The translations under genes and the position numbers were made by a program. Of a DNA stretch of 64,000 nucleotides, positions 36,478-44,932 are shown piece by piece. The stretch is from Lachnospira pectinoschiza (GTDB taxonomy: Bacteria > Bacillota > Clostridia > Lachnospirales > Lachnospiraceae): positions 62,001 to 126,000 of the forward strand of contig NZ_FNHZ01000001.1 in the NCBI RefSeq assembly GCF_900103815.1, written 5' to 3'. The notes under the pieces were generated by a model. The model ran no database searches and had not been told where the DNA came from. It worked only from the letters and a program-made list of their open reading frames with translations. Each line of letters starts with the position of its first letter. Positions within the stretch are counted from its first letter, which is position 1.

Positions 36478-38010
36478 ATGAATAAGTATAAAAAAGCAGC
36501 GATATTTGTATTCTTGTTTGTATTATATAGTGCTTTTATCATTTGGAGATTTTCTTTTTGGGCGCTAAATTCCGACTATGCAAATTTAGTACTTGAAGCA
36601 AAAGATATTTTAAGTGGAAATTTTTTTAGATCTAACTGGAACTTAACTGGAATTTCATTTCTATTTACAGATGTAATATATTATATAATAGGAGTATTGG
36701 TAGCAGGAGTTTCGAGTAGGGCTTATGTAATAGCTTCCGGATTGATGCAAATTGCATTAGTTTTGGTTTCGCTGTTGTTAATTAAAGATAAGTTTGAAAA
36801 ATCAAAGTGGGAAAAGGGCTTATTATTTTTAATTTATGCCATGTTACCCGGATTATTTGCACTTAATCTTTTACGTGCTCATGTAGGCGTTTTTGTAATT
36901 TCGTTTGTAAATGTATTTATTGTTACTAAATTAAATGAATGTGTTGAAAAAAAGAAAATTATATTACTTGGATTATTATATATTATTTTAACAGCACTTG
37001 CAGTTGAAAGTGATCCGATAATCATATTATTACTAATAGCTCCAATGTGTTTTTGGGCTTTTTGGAGCTTTATATTAGATAAGATAAGTTTAAATAGAGC
37101 AGGTATAATTGTTGCCATTAATGCTATCGGTTTAATAACTGGTTTTTTACTAGATAAATTATACTTTTTTGTAGGAGGAGCAAATAAAAATTCTTTTTTA
37201 GATTCAAAATTTTTTGTATCATTAGAGAGTTTACCTAGTAAAATAATTGTTTACATAAGAAGTATTTTATATTTGGTTGATGGAAATTTTGAAAATACCC
37301 AACTGTTTTCTGTAAAAACAGTATTTTATGCAATCAATGTTTTAATTGTATTAATGTTTTTTTGCATAATAATATCTAATATTATTAAATTTCTATCAGG
37401 TAAAGATTATGATTTTATAACTACAATATTAGGCTTAGCCTTTATTATAATGTCATTGGTATTTATTATGACTACAATTTCGGTTGATTATATAAGTGCA
37501 AGATATTTATCATTTTTTGATGCGCTTGTTGCTATTGTGTTTATAAGAAATTATGATAATTTAATTATTAATAAAAACAAGAAAACGAAAATAACCGTAC
37601 TAATAACATTATTATTAGTGCTTGTTTTAAAAGCTTATATGGTACACTTAGATGAAAAAGAAAGTACAGATGACACATTACAACTTATAGAAACATTGGA
37701 AGATAATAATTTAACAACTGGTTATGCAGGATTTTGGGAAGCATCTAAATTAACAGTTTTATCTAGAGAAAGTGTTAAGGTTAGAGCTGTTATATGTGAA
37801 GGGGAAGATTATGGAATGTATAACTGGTTTTGTAAATCATCTTGGTATGAAGAACCATCGAATTACATTATAGTTTATGATGGTGACATATTTGGCATAA
37901 ATAGTAATAATATTTTTAAGATATTAGGACAACCTCAAAAAGTGTTGGAATCTGGGCAATATAAAATATGTGTATATGATTATGATATAAGTACAAAATT
38001 GGCATGGTAG
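36478..38010 (+). CDS. Polytopic membrane protein, GT-C-like
   Basis: A 510-residue protein with about ten to eleven membrane spans and a short C-terminal soluble tail. The first extracellular loop reads NSDYANLVLEAKDILSGNFF, where the acidic residues after the first span resemble the metal site of GT-C glycosyltransferases. The tail contains TGYAGFWEASKLTVLSRESVKVRAV, a pattern often seen in such proteins. It is the only intact gene in a zone of decayed glycosylation genes and has its own good promoter, so it is probably still expressed. Substrate unknown. Confidence 0.6.
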   Translation: MNKYKKAAIFVFLFVLYSAFIIWRFSFWALNSDYANLVLEAKDILSGNFFRSNWNLTGISFLFTDVIYYIIGVLVAGVSSRAYVIASGLMQIALVLVSLLLIKDKFEKSKWEKGLLFLIYAMLPGLFALNLLRAHVGVFVISFVNVFIVTKLNECVEKKKIILLGLLYIILTALAVESDPIIILLLIAPMCFWAFWSFILDKISLNRAGIIVAINAIGLITGFLLDKLYFFVGGANKNSFLDSKFFVSLESLPSKIIVYIRSILYLVDGNFENTQLFSVKTVFYAINVLIVLMFFCIIISNIIKFLSGKDYDFITTILGLAFIIMSLVFIMTTISVDYISARYLSFFDALVAIVFIRNYDNLIINKNKKTKITVLITLLLVLVLKAYMVHLDEKESTDDTLQLIETLEDNNLTTGYAGFWEASKLTVLSRESVKVRAVICEGEDYGMYNWFCKSSWYEEPSNYIIVYDGDIFGINSNNIFKILGQPQKVLESGQYKICVYDYDISTKLAW

Positions 38011-38496
38011 TATCATAATCCATGTTTTTATAACTGCGAAAGAATGTAAAGTGGTATAAATTACAACATTAAATATATTTAATCGTTATAAATAGCTGAT
38101 ATTTAAAATAAAAATTTTTATAATATGAGTGAATCTTATAGATGCTATCTCGTAGTGTAAGGGATAGCATCTAATTTGTTTAGAATGTATGAAAAACTGA
38201 GATTATATTTATGAACAAGAGTGGACATATGGATGCTATACTATATTTTATAGTTAGCATTCATTTTTATTGAAACATACTTAGAAGTTAGGATGATTAT
38301 AAGTAAATTAATCTATACTGTAGGAATTAAATATGATTTATAGAAACTGTAAATTACAAATTAATTTAAACAAATAATGTATATTTATTTTTTTAAAGAC
38401 TGATAAAAATGGAATTCAACGTATAAAATATGGTAATATAAATATGAAAAGTATTGACTTTAAATAATAAAAAGCTATTTCTTATTAATTTAAATA
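38011..38496. other. AT-rich intergenic region, one terminator-like hairpin
   Basis: Very AT-rich and without a credible gene. A 10-bp inverted repeat (38140-38149 with 38163-38172, AGATGCTATC) followed by a T-rich stretch could terminate the 36478 gene. Nothing else is recognisable; it may hold the eroded 5' part of the acyltransferase remnant that follows. Confidence 0.6.
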
Positions 38497-38763
38497 GTGT
38501 ATAATTATATTGCAAGTTCTACATTTATGATATATTTAATACACGATAGTGATTCATTTAGAACATGGTGGAGAAATATGGATTGGGCTAAGTTATTATA
38601 TGAAAGTCCCAAACTGTTCTTAATTAGTTTGTTTAAATGGATGGTAATTACATTTGCAATAGGATTTGCAGCTTATATATTATACCAATTTGTATGTTTT
38701 ATGTTTTTTAAGTTAAAGTTCTTGGTTATAAAAGAACCAAAGGTGATGGAAACTGAAGAATAG
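38497..38763 (+). pseudogene. C-terminal remnant of an acyltransferase-3 (OafA-like) gene
   Basis: An open frame of 88 codons reads SSTFMIYLIHDSDSFRTWWRN, the last part of an acyltransferase-3 membrane protein (the YLIHD loop before its last spans), then one span and a charged tail. There is no ribosome site and no upstream portion of the usual 330-residue enzyme, so it is a fragment left by deletion. Confidence 0.75.
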
Positions 38764-38776
38764 AATGATTAAGAGG

Positions 38777-38806
38777 GAGGTAGCTAATAGTGGCTACCTC
38801 TTTTTT
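38777..38806 (+). terminator. Rho-independent terminator
   Basis: GAGGTAGC (38777-38784) pairs with GCTACCTC (38793-38800), followed by TTTTTT. Confidence 0.85.
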
Positions 38807-38868
38807 GATTTGTGTTATAAGGAATATCTTATTTTGAAACATTATTTGTGTTCTTTTAAATATACTCC

Positions 38869-38897
38869 TTGTATACCAACTCGATATAAGTTATAAT
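38869..38897 (+). promoter_or_regulatory. Promoter of the desulfoferrodoxin gene
   Basis: TTGTAT (38869-38874), a 17-nt spacer and a perfect TATAAT (38892-38897), about 39 nt before the start; AAGGAGG gives a strong ribosome site. Confidence 0.75.
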
Positions 38898-38935
38898 ATT
38901 ACTATCCAAATGTATAACTAAATAAGGAGGTTTTT

Positions 38936-39316
38936 ATGGCAGAATTAATGATTTATCGTTGCAACATTTGCGGCAATATTATCATGAAACTTCATGATGG
39001 GGGCGGTCCATTAGTATGTTGCGGTCAGGACATGACTTTACTTAAGGCTAACACAACAGATGCAGCTACAGAGAAGCATGTACCAGTAGTAGAGTGCAAC
39101 GGTGATGAAGTTATCGTAAAGATTGGTGAAGTAGAGCATCCAATGGTGGAAGAGCACTTCATTCAGTTTGTCTGTCTCCAGACAGAAGATGGTGTACTTG
39201 TAGAGTATCTTAAGCCAGGTCAGCCACCATGCGTTAAGTTTAACCTTGGCGGAAAGAAGGCAGTAGCAGCTTATGAGTACTGCAATCTTCATGGTCTTTG
39301 GAAGAAAGATTTATAA
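38936..39316 (+). CDS. dfx: Desulfoferrodoxin (superoxide reductase)
   Basis: A 126-residue two-iron superoxide reductase that reduces superoxide to peroxide without making oxygen. Center I cysteines are C9, C12, C28 and C29 (YRCNICGN and LVCCGQDM). Center II has the conserved EKHVP and EHPMVEEHFIQ histidines and the C-terminal YCNLHGLWKKDL with its Cys and His. Monocistronic, with its own promoter. Fits a strict anaerobe and works with the rubrerythrin at 41037, which removes peroxide. Confidence 0.97.
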   Translation: MAELMIYRCNICGNIIMKLHDGGGPLVCCGQDMTLLKANTTDAATEKHVPVVECNGDEVIVKIGEVEHPMVEEHFIQFVCLQTEDGVLVEYLKPGQPPCVKFNLGGKKAVAAYEYCNLHGLWKKDL

Positions 39317-39352
39317 GACTTGTAACATTTTTTAAAAGAAAATGCTACTAAT

Positions 39353-39424
39353 AAACAACCCCATTGGGTCGTGTTAATAACAGTGATGATAGCTGTTGAT
39401 TGATACGGGCTGATGGGGTTGTTT
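39353..39424 (+). terminator. Long stem-loop after dfx
   Basis: A 12-bp perfect stem (39353-39364 with 39413-39424) encloses 48 nt that hold a smaller hairpin (AACAG with CTGTT). It probably ends the dfx transcript, though the loop is much larger than usual and few T follow. Confidence 0.5.
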
Positions 39425-39467
39425 GGTTTGTATTATAAGAAATGGTATCAATAGAATAGAATAATTT

Positions 39468-39514
39468 ACAATTTATATAATTTGGATTATAATAATCTAA
39501 ATTATATAAATTGT
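39468..39514. promoter_or_regulatory. 47-bp near-perfect palindrome containing the promoter of the ATPase gene
   Basis: Arms of 23 nt around a central A at 39491 are complementary at all but one position (G39484 against T39498). Inside it lies TTTACA (from 39465), a 17-nt spacer and TATAAT (39488-39493). The ribosome site GGAGG follows at 39518-39522. A promoter within so long a dyad is best read as an operator for a dimeric or oligomeric repressor. Confidence 0.75.
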
Positions 39515-39528
39515 GATGGAGGTTTGCT

Positions 39529-40920
39529 ATGGAACTATTTGTTGGAAGAGAAGAAGAATTAGAAACATTAGAAAACGAGTATAATAGCAGCTCACCAGCT
39601 TTTGTAGTTGTTTATGGAAGAAGACGAGTTGGTAAAACAACTTTGATCAATCATTTTTGTGAGAATAAGAAATCTATATATTATTTGGCAACAGAAGAAA
39701 GCGAATTTGAAAATAGAAATGCCTTTAAAGATTTAGTTTCATTAGAACTTGAAGATGAGCTTTTATCTAGTGCTAATCTTGATACTTGGATGCCTATTTT
39801 TAAAAGAATAGCAGAGGAATCAAAGAAAGAGAGAATTGTATTAGTAATTGACGAATTTCAATATCTAGGTAAGTCTAATAAGGCATTTCCTTCTATTATG
39901 CAAAAGGCTTGGGATGAGATATTATCTAAGGCTAATGTAATGCTTATATTATGCGGTTCTTTAATTAATATGATGACCTCACAGGTGCTAAATTATGATT
40001 CTCCACTTTATGGAAGAAGAACTGCGCAGATAAAACTAAAGCAGATTGATTTTTCATACTATCATTTATTTGATGAAACTTTAAATTTAGATCAGCAAAT
40101 AATGCAATATGCGGTAACAGGTGGTGTTCCAAAATACATAGAGTTATTTAGTAAAGACAAGGATATTTATAAAGCGATAAAAAAGAATGTGCTTTCTCTT
40201 AATTCATTTTTATACGCTGAACCTGAGTTTTTATTACAAAAGGAAGTATCTGAAGTAGGAAGTTATTATTCAATATTAAAAACTATTGCTGCCGGTAATT
40301 ATAAACTATCTAAAATAGCTACTTATCTTGAAGTTGCTCAATCAAAGTTAACCTCATATTTAAAGGTCTTAGTGGACCTAGATATAATCGAGAGAGAAGT
40401 TCCCATAACTGAGGAGAATCCAAGTAAGAGCAAGATGGGTTTGTATAAGATTAAGGATAATTTTATAGTTTTCTGGTTTAAGTTTATATATCCTAATAGG
40501 GGATTATTAGAATCTGGAAAAGGACAATATGTAGAGGATAAGATAAAGAAGAATTTTATAGATAATCATGTCTCATATGTATATGAAGACATATGTAGAG
40601 AAGATGCATGGAATTTATTGGCAAATGGAATACCTTTTAATAGATTAGGAAGATGGTGGGGAGCTAAAGATGTTGAAATTGACATACTAGCGTATGATTC
40701 TAACGGCGAAGATATCGTGTTTGGAGAGTGTAAATACTCTAAGAATAAAAAGGGAATGGATGTATTGATGTCCTTAAAAGAGAAGGCTAAAAGTGTTAAA
40801 TGGAAGACACAATCAAGAAGAGAGTATTATTGCATTTATTCGAAATCTGGTTTTACAGATGAATTAATAGATTTTGCATCAAAGAATAGCAACGTTATTC
40901 TAAAGCAGTTATCTTTATAA
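39529..40920 (+). CDS. AAA-type ATPase with DUF234 nuclease-like C-terminus
   Basis: A 463-residue archaeal-type ATPase. Walker A YGRRRVGKTTLINHF starts near residue 29; Walker B IVLVIDEFQYLGK is at about 103-115; ILCGSLINMM is sensor 1. After a winged-helix region (KLSKIATYLEVAQSKLTSYLKVL), the C-terminal DUF234 domain has a nuclease-like pattern, VEIDILAYDSNGEDIVFGECKYSK (D-x...-E-x-K). The family is widespread in gut anaerobes and its role is unresolved. Some see it as a mobile or defence gene. It stands alone, not in an operon, with its own palindromic promoter. Confidence 0.85.
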   Translation: MELFVGREEELETLENEYNSSSPAFVVVYGRRRVGKTTLINHFCENKKSIYYLATEESEFENRNAFKDLVSLELEDELLSSANLDTWMPIFKRIAEESKKERIVLVIDEFQYLGKSNKAFPSIMQKAWDEILSKANVMLILCGSLINMMTSQVLNYDSPLYGRRTAQIKLKQIDFSYYHLFDETLNLDQQIMQYAVTGGVPKYIELFSKDKDIYKAIKKNVLSLNSFLYAEPEFLLQKEVSEVGSYYSILKTIAAGNYKLSKIATYLEVAQSKLTSYLKVLVDLDIIEREVPITEENPSKSKMGLYKIKDNFIVFWFKFIYPNRGLLESGKGQYVEDKIKKNFIDNHVSYVYEDICREDAWNLLANGIPFNRLGRWWGAKDVEIDILAYDSNGEDIVFGECKYSKNKKGMDVLMSLKEKAKSVKWKTQSRREYYCIYSKSGFTDELIDFASKNSNVILKQLSL

Positions 40921-40941
40921 TATGTAGTTATAATCAATAAA

Positions 40942-40993
40942 AAAGCGTTACCGCCAAGTAATTCACCTAGTGAAAAACCTGCGATAACGCTTT
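40942..40993. terminator. Bidirectional terminator between the ATPase gene and rbr
   Basis: AAAGCGTTA (40942-40950) pairs with TAACGCTTT (40985-40993) around an inner hairpin, with A and T runs outside. It lies between convergent genes. Confidence 0.75.
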
Positions 40994-41036
40994 CATTTCA
41001 TATATATCTAATCTTTATCCCTAAGATTATTTCTAA

Positions 41037-41573
41037 TTAGTAGTTTTCTTCATGCACTTCAAAGAAGCTCTTTGGATGTGCACAGACTGGACATGCCTCA
41101 GGAGCTTTTGTACCAACAACGATATGGCCACAGTTACGGCATTCCCAAACCTTAACTTCGCTCTTCTCGAATACCTGCTTTGTTTCAACATTCTGTAAGA
41201 GCTTTCTATAACGTTCCTCATGCATCTTCTCGATTGCTGCAACCATTCTAAACTTAGCAGCTAAAGCTGTAAAGCCTTCTTCTTCAGCAGTCTTAGCAAA
41301 ACCATCATACATATCTGTCCATTCGTAGTTCTCGCCTTCTGCAGCTGATAAAAGGTTAGCTGGTGTATCACCAAGACATCCAAGTTCCTTGAACCATAAC
41401 TTAGCATGTTCCTTTTCGTTGTTAGCTGTCTTCTCGAAGAGAGCTGCAATCTGCTCGTAGCCTTCTTTTCTTGCTACTGAAGCAAAATATGTATATTTAT
41501 TACGTGCCTGTGATTCACCAGCGAAAGCTGTCTCTAAGTTCTTCTCTGTCTGTGTTCCTGCATACTTGTTCAT
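41037..41573 (-). CDS. rbr: Rubrerythrin
   Basis: A 178-residue diiron peroxidase. The four-helix ferritin-like domain has [15 protein letters not shown] and [14 protein letters not shown]. The C-terminal rubredoxin site is CRNCGH plus [10 protein letters not shown] (two CxxC pairs). It reduces hydrogen peroxide in anaerobes. It follows perR by 28 nt on the same strand, so it is probably co-transcribed and repressed by PerR. Confidence 0.97.
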   Translation of the reverse strand: MNKYAGTQTEKNLETAFAGESQARNKYTYFASVARKEGYEQIAALFEKTANNEKEHAKLWFKELGCLGDTPANLLSAAEGENYEWTDMYDGFAKTAEEEGFTALAAKFRMVAAIEKMHEERYRKLLQNVETKQVFEKSEVKVWECRNCGHIVVGTKAPEACPVCAHPKSFFEVHEENY

Positions 41574-41601
41574 AATTAAATGTCCTCCTTAAAATAAAAA
41601 A

Positions 41602-41964
41602 TTAATGATTCTTTTTGCAATCGTCGCATATATAAGAAACCTTAAGGTCATAAGATAGTATCTTAATACCGGATTGCTTTTCAATTGATTCTGTTAGATC
41701 CTCAAATGTGAAATCGGAAATCTTACCACACTTAGCACATATTAAATGATCGTGACGAACAGTCTTATCGTATCTGTCTGACCCACCGTCCATTGCAATC
41801 TTTCTAACATCGCCGTTCTTAACTAAGGTGCCTAGATTATTATAAATAGTTGCAAGGACGACTTTAGAATTCTTAGCCTTGAGCTTTAGAAAAATCTCTT
41901 CAGCAGTAAGGTGATCACTTGAAGCATTTACAATGTCTAAAATTTCCTTAGCGTATTTCGTCAT
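41602..41964 (-). CDS. perR: Fur-family peroxide regulator (PerR-like)
   Basis: About 120 residues; I start at the ATG of MTKYAKEIL because AAGGAG lies just upstream (an in-frame ATG 17 codons earlier has none). It has the Fur winged helix (LTAEEIFLKLK, VVLATIYNNLGTLVKNGDVRKI), the regulatory site RYDKTVRHDHLICAKCGKISDF and the C-terminal CDDC pair for structural zinc. Gene order with rubrerythrin and the box at its own promoter point to PerR rather than Fur or Zur. Confidence 0.9.
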   Translation of the reverse strand: MTKYAKEILDIVNASSDHLTAEEIFLKLKAKNSKVVLATIYNNLGTLVKNGDVRKIAMDGGSDRYDKTVRHDHLICAKCGKISDFTFEDLTESIEKQSGIKILSYDLKVSYICDDCKKNH

Positions 41965-42030
41965 GGTAATTCTCCTTCCATAAACTTGATTAAGCGTTAT
42001 GAAAATGTATCTCAATCGCTTAACTTGGAA

Positions 42031-42061
42031 TTAGAATAATTCTAAATTTAAATTTTGTCAA
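42031..42061 (-). promoter_or_regulatory. perR-rbr promoter with PerR-like box
   Basis: On the minus strand TTGACA (42056-42061), a 17-nt spacer and TATTCT (42033-42038). Overlapping the -10 is a perfect 7-1-7 inverted repeat TTAGAATAATTCTAA (42031-42045), which differs from the Bacillus PerR box (TTATAATnATTATAA) by only one base in each half-site. This suggests autoregulation of perR-rbr. Confidence 0.8.
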
Positions 42062-42225
42062 GAGAATTTCTTAAAATAATCCCAATAAAATATAAAATTC
42101 ACATCTGCGATACATATGTTTATTATAAACTATGCCTTTCAAATATACAAGAGATATTGTTTTACAGAGGATTTGGCTCTATAATTGTAGCTACGGGAAA
42201 CTAGAAAAAATATTAGAATTAGATG

Positions 42226-42354
42226 TCAAGACTCGCTCGCGAGTCTTGCGCGTCGGATTCGGGTCTGCTACTGCAGACAAATTCCTGTCCGAATCCGTGC
42301 GCATCCTCGCGGAGCGTTTAACTCAGTCGGAGCTTGTACTCCGACTGAGTTAAA
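42226..42354 (+). ncRNA. GC-rich array of three hairpins upstream of glf (possible structured RNA)
   Basis: Three perfect stems in a row: 9 bp at 42227-42235/42240-42248; 9 bp at 42254-42262/42289-42297 enclosing 6 bp at 42263-42268/42273-42278 and flanked by GCGC arms; 15 bp at 42317-42331/42340-42354. The block is far richer in G+C than its surroundings, and I see no known RNA family. A 73-codon frame through it is only a by-product of the repeats. The last stem may act as a terminator. No other gene lies between perR and glf. Confidence 0.5.
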
Positions 42355-42394
42355 ATTTAGCTAGGAATTAAAACAGAAAGGTAACTAAGAGATT

Positions 42395-43552
42395 ATGTAC
42401 GATTATATTATTGTTGGCTCAGGTTTATACGGAGCTACATTTGCAAGAGAATTAACTAATGCAGGAAAGAAAGTTCTTGTAATTGATAAGAGAGGCAATA
42501 TCGCCGGTAACATCTACACAGAGAAGCAGGAAGGGATAAATGTTCATAAGTATGGCGCACACATTTTCCATACTAATAACAAGAAAGTCTGGGATTATCT
42601 TAATCAGTTTATCGATTTTAATAGATTTACTAACTCACCAGTTGCTAATTACAAGGGAGAATTATATTCTTTACCATTTAACATGTACACATTTAACAAG
42701 ATGTGGGGCGTAGTTACACCGAAAGAGGCTATGGCTAAAATTGAAGAGCAAAGAGCTGAAGGTGAGAAGGCTAGAACTAATGCAGATGGTAGCGTTAATC
42801 CACCAGCCAACTTAGAAGAGCAGGCAATTAGCCTTGTGGGTAAGGATATTTATGAGAAGTTAATTAAGGGTTATACAATGAAGCAGTGGGGAAGAGCTTG
42901 TACAGAGCTTCCAGCCTTTATTATTAAGAGACTTCCAGTGCGTTTAACATTTGATAATAACTACTTTAATGCCCTCTATCAGGGTATTCCAATCGGTGGC
43001 TACACTAAGCTTGTGGCAAATATGCTTGAGGGTATCGATGTTAGACTTAACCTTGATTATCTTGATGAGGCAACAAAAAAGAGCCTTCTTGCTGAATTAA
43101 AGGAAGACGGTAAGGTGGTTTACACAGGTCCTATTGATGCTTACTTTGACTATAAGCTTGGCACCCTCGAATATCGTTCTGTGCGTTTTGAAAATGAAAC
43201 CCTTGATATTCCAAACTTCCAAGGAAACGCAGCTGTGAACTACACTGACAGCGAGACACCATGGACAAGAATTATTGAACATAAGTGGTTTGAATTTGGT
43301 AAGGATGAAGAAGGTAACGATCTTCCTAAGACAATCATATCAAGAGAGTATAGTTCTGAGTGGAAGCCAGGAGATGAACCATATTATCCAGTTAATGATG
43401 AGAAGAATGGCAAACTCTACGAAGACTACAAGGCTCTTGCAGCTAAGGAAGATAAGGTGATCTTTGGTGGCAGACTTGGAGAGTATAAGTACTATGATAT
43501 GGATGCAGTTGTAGCATCAGCGCTTGAGAGAGTAGAGAAAGAACTAGCATAG
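42395..43552 (+). CDS. glf: UDP-galactopyranose mutase
   Basis: A 385-residue FAD enzyme that interconverts UDP-galactopyranose and UDP-galactofuranose. FAD site IIVGSGLYGATFARELTNAGKKVLVIDKR, substrate-site HKYGAHIFHTNNKKVWDYL and YNMKQWG-like YTMKQWGRACTELP, and the C-terminal VIFGGRLGEYKYYDMD. It indicates galactofuranose in a surface glycan of this strain. Slightly richer in G+C than the genes at 20-38 kb. Confidence 0.96.
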   Translation: MYDYIIVGSGLYGATFARELTNAGKKVLVIDKRGNIAGNIYTEKQEGINVHKYGAHIFHTNNKKVWDYLNQFIDFNRFTNSPVANYKGELYSLPFNMYTFNKMWGVVTPKEAMAKIEEQRAEGEKARTNADGSVNPPANLEEQAISLVGKDIYEKLIKGYTMKQWGRACTELPAFIIKRLPVRLTFDNNYFNALYQGIPIGGYTKLVANMLEGIDVRLNLDYLDEATKKSLLAELKEDGKVVYTGPIDAYFDYKLGTLEYRSVRFENETLDIPNFQGNAAVNYTDSETPWTRIIEHKWFEFGKDEEGNDLPKTIISREYSSEWKPGDEPYYPVNDEKNGKLYEDYKALAAKEDKVIFGGRLGEYKYYDMDAVVASALERVEKELA

Positions 43553-43577
43553 AAGTCACAAAGGGGTGGGTAGAATT

Positions 43578-44540
43578 ATGGATAAAATCGCAGTTCTAAT
43601 TCCTTGTTACAACGAGGAGAAAACGATAGAAAAAGTAGTGAAGGATTTTCGCGCAGTCATTGAAAAATATGGGGATGATGGTGACTGCCGCGTATATGTC
43701 TATGACAACAACTCAACGGATAAGACCGCTTTTCTTGCAAGGGCAGCAGGGGCTGTTGTGAGACACGAATACAAGCAGGGTAAAGGAAATGTAGTGCGTC
43801 GCATGTTTCGTGAAATTGACGCAAGGTGTTATGTCATCGCAGATGGTGATGATACATATCCGGCAGAATCCGCTAAGGCAATGATTGATGCCGTTCTTGA
43901 ACGACAAGCGGATATGGTAGTTGGCGATAGACTTTCTTCTACTTATTTTGGTGAAAATAAAAGACCTTTCCACAACTTTGGAAACGTCCTTGTAAGAAAG
44001 AGTATTAATTTCCTCTTTAAAAGCGATATCAAGGATATCATGACAGGTTATAGGGCCTTTAGCTATCAATTTGTAAAAAGCTTCCCGGTTCTATCCAATG
44101 GCTTTGAAATCGAAACAGAGATGAGTATTCACGCTATAGATAAGAACATGAATATTATAAACACCGTAGTGGATTACAAGGATAGACCAGAAGGCAGCGT
44201 GTCAAAGCTTAATACCTATTCAGATGGCTTTAAGGTTTTGTGTACTATATGGAAGTTGTTTAGACATATTAGACCCTTGCGATTCTTTGGAACACTAGCA
44301 ATAATATTGGGCTTGATATCCATAGGCTTTTTTGTGCCAATACTTGTGGAGTTTATTAAGACGGGCTTAGTTCGTCGTTTTCCTACACTTATTATATGTG
44401 GCTTTACAATGATAGCTGCAATTCAATCATTTTTTGCAGGCTTAATATTGGAGAATATAAAGGATAATAATAGGGAATATTTTGAGTTGGAATTAATAAG
44501 ACTTAATGAATTTTATTCTAGAAATTCTAAGGAGGAATGA
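43578..44540 (+). CDS. GT2 glycosyltransferase with C-terminal membrane spans
   Basis: About 320 residues, starting at ATG 43578 with AAAGGGG upstream (a GTG at 43566 would overlap that site). GT2 motifs: LIPCYNEEKTIEKVVKDF, VYDNNSTDKT, KQGKGNVVRRMF, the metal site IADGDDTYP and DMVVGDRLSSTYF. Two membrane spans close the protein (about 240-290). It resembles polyprenyl-phosphate sugar transferases, and it is 26 nt from glf. An eroded copy lies at 34453. Confidence 0.88.
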   Translation: MDKIAVLIPCYNEEKTIEKVVKDFRAVIEKYGDDGDCRVYVYDNNSTDKTAFLARAAGAVVRHEYKQGKGNVVRRMFREIDARCYVIADGDDTYPAESAKAMIDAVLERQADMVVGDRLSSTYFGENKRPFHNFGNVLVRKSINFLFKSDIKDIMTGYRAFSYQFVKSFPVLSNGFEIETEMSIHAIDKNMNIINTVVDYKDRPEGSVSKLNTYSDGFKVLCTIWKLFRHIRPLRFFGTLAIILGLISIGFFVPILVEFIKTGLVRRFPTLIICGFTMIAAIQSFFAGLILENIKDNNREYFELELIRLNEFYSRNSKEE

Positions 44541-44932
44541 TGCATTTCTTTAAAAGGTTCACCCTATACCCACCATCTTTCCCCCTAGGTTTATAACCAC
44601 AAGCCAATAGTCCCTTAGACCTAAAAATATTAACAAAAACAGAAAATAGGAGTATTAAAATAATAAATATTCTCTAAATAAACTTATAATTTAAAGGAAA
44701 AATGTTGACATTTTCTTAACATAAGTGTTAAAATCAAGCCATAAATTTGAAGGTTTGCTGGCAGTGAAGCGGGGACTTGGGCTGCGCCGAACTTTCAAGT
44801 TTATTTATTGCGGAGATTATAATGATTTATAAACTGGAGGCATCAATTCTGATGAATTGATGCCTCTAGTAACATTTTCGCGATTAGAATATCTAATTAG
44901 AAAAGTGCTAGTCACTTAATGGAGGATTAAAC
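44541..44932 (+). promoter_or_regulatory. manC promoter and structured leader
   Basis: No gene lies here. TTGACA at 44705-44710 and TAAAAT at 44729-44734 (18-nt spacer) form the promoter. The predicted transcript starts near 44741 with a 16-bp stem (44741-44756 with 44789-44804, wobbles allowed) that encloses a GC-rich loop with an inner GCAG/CTGC pair. A second perfect 12-bp hairpin, AGGCATCAATTC/GAATTGATGCCT, follows at about 44838-44865. The leader is about 190 nt, long enough for a regulatory RNA. I cannot match it to a known riboswitch. 44541-44700 shows nothing recognisable. Confidence 0.5.

Noticed and set aside
38891..38905. Possible PerR box at the dfx promoter
   Set aside because: Only one half-site (TTATAAT, mostly the -10 itself) fits; the other half matches at about three of seven positions.
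39529..40920. Prophage or transposon origin of the ATPase gene
   Set aside because: No integrase, terminal repeats or target-site duplication is visible. The palindrome exists only on the upstream side.
42132..42353. A 73-codon frame before glf
   Set aside because: It passes through the hairpin array; its second half is produced by the inverted repeats and there is no ribosome site.
44814..44832. Fur-like AT-rich dyad in the manC leader
   Set aside because: Half-sites match only if the spacing is changed from 7-1-7; more likely chance in AT-rich DNA.
44741..44867. Known riboswitch class before manC
   Set aside because: I compared from memory with ZTP, fluoride, guanidine, preQ1 and SAM-type cores and found no convincing match, so it is listed only as a structured leader.
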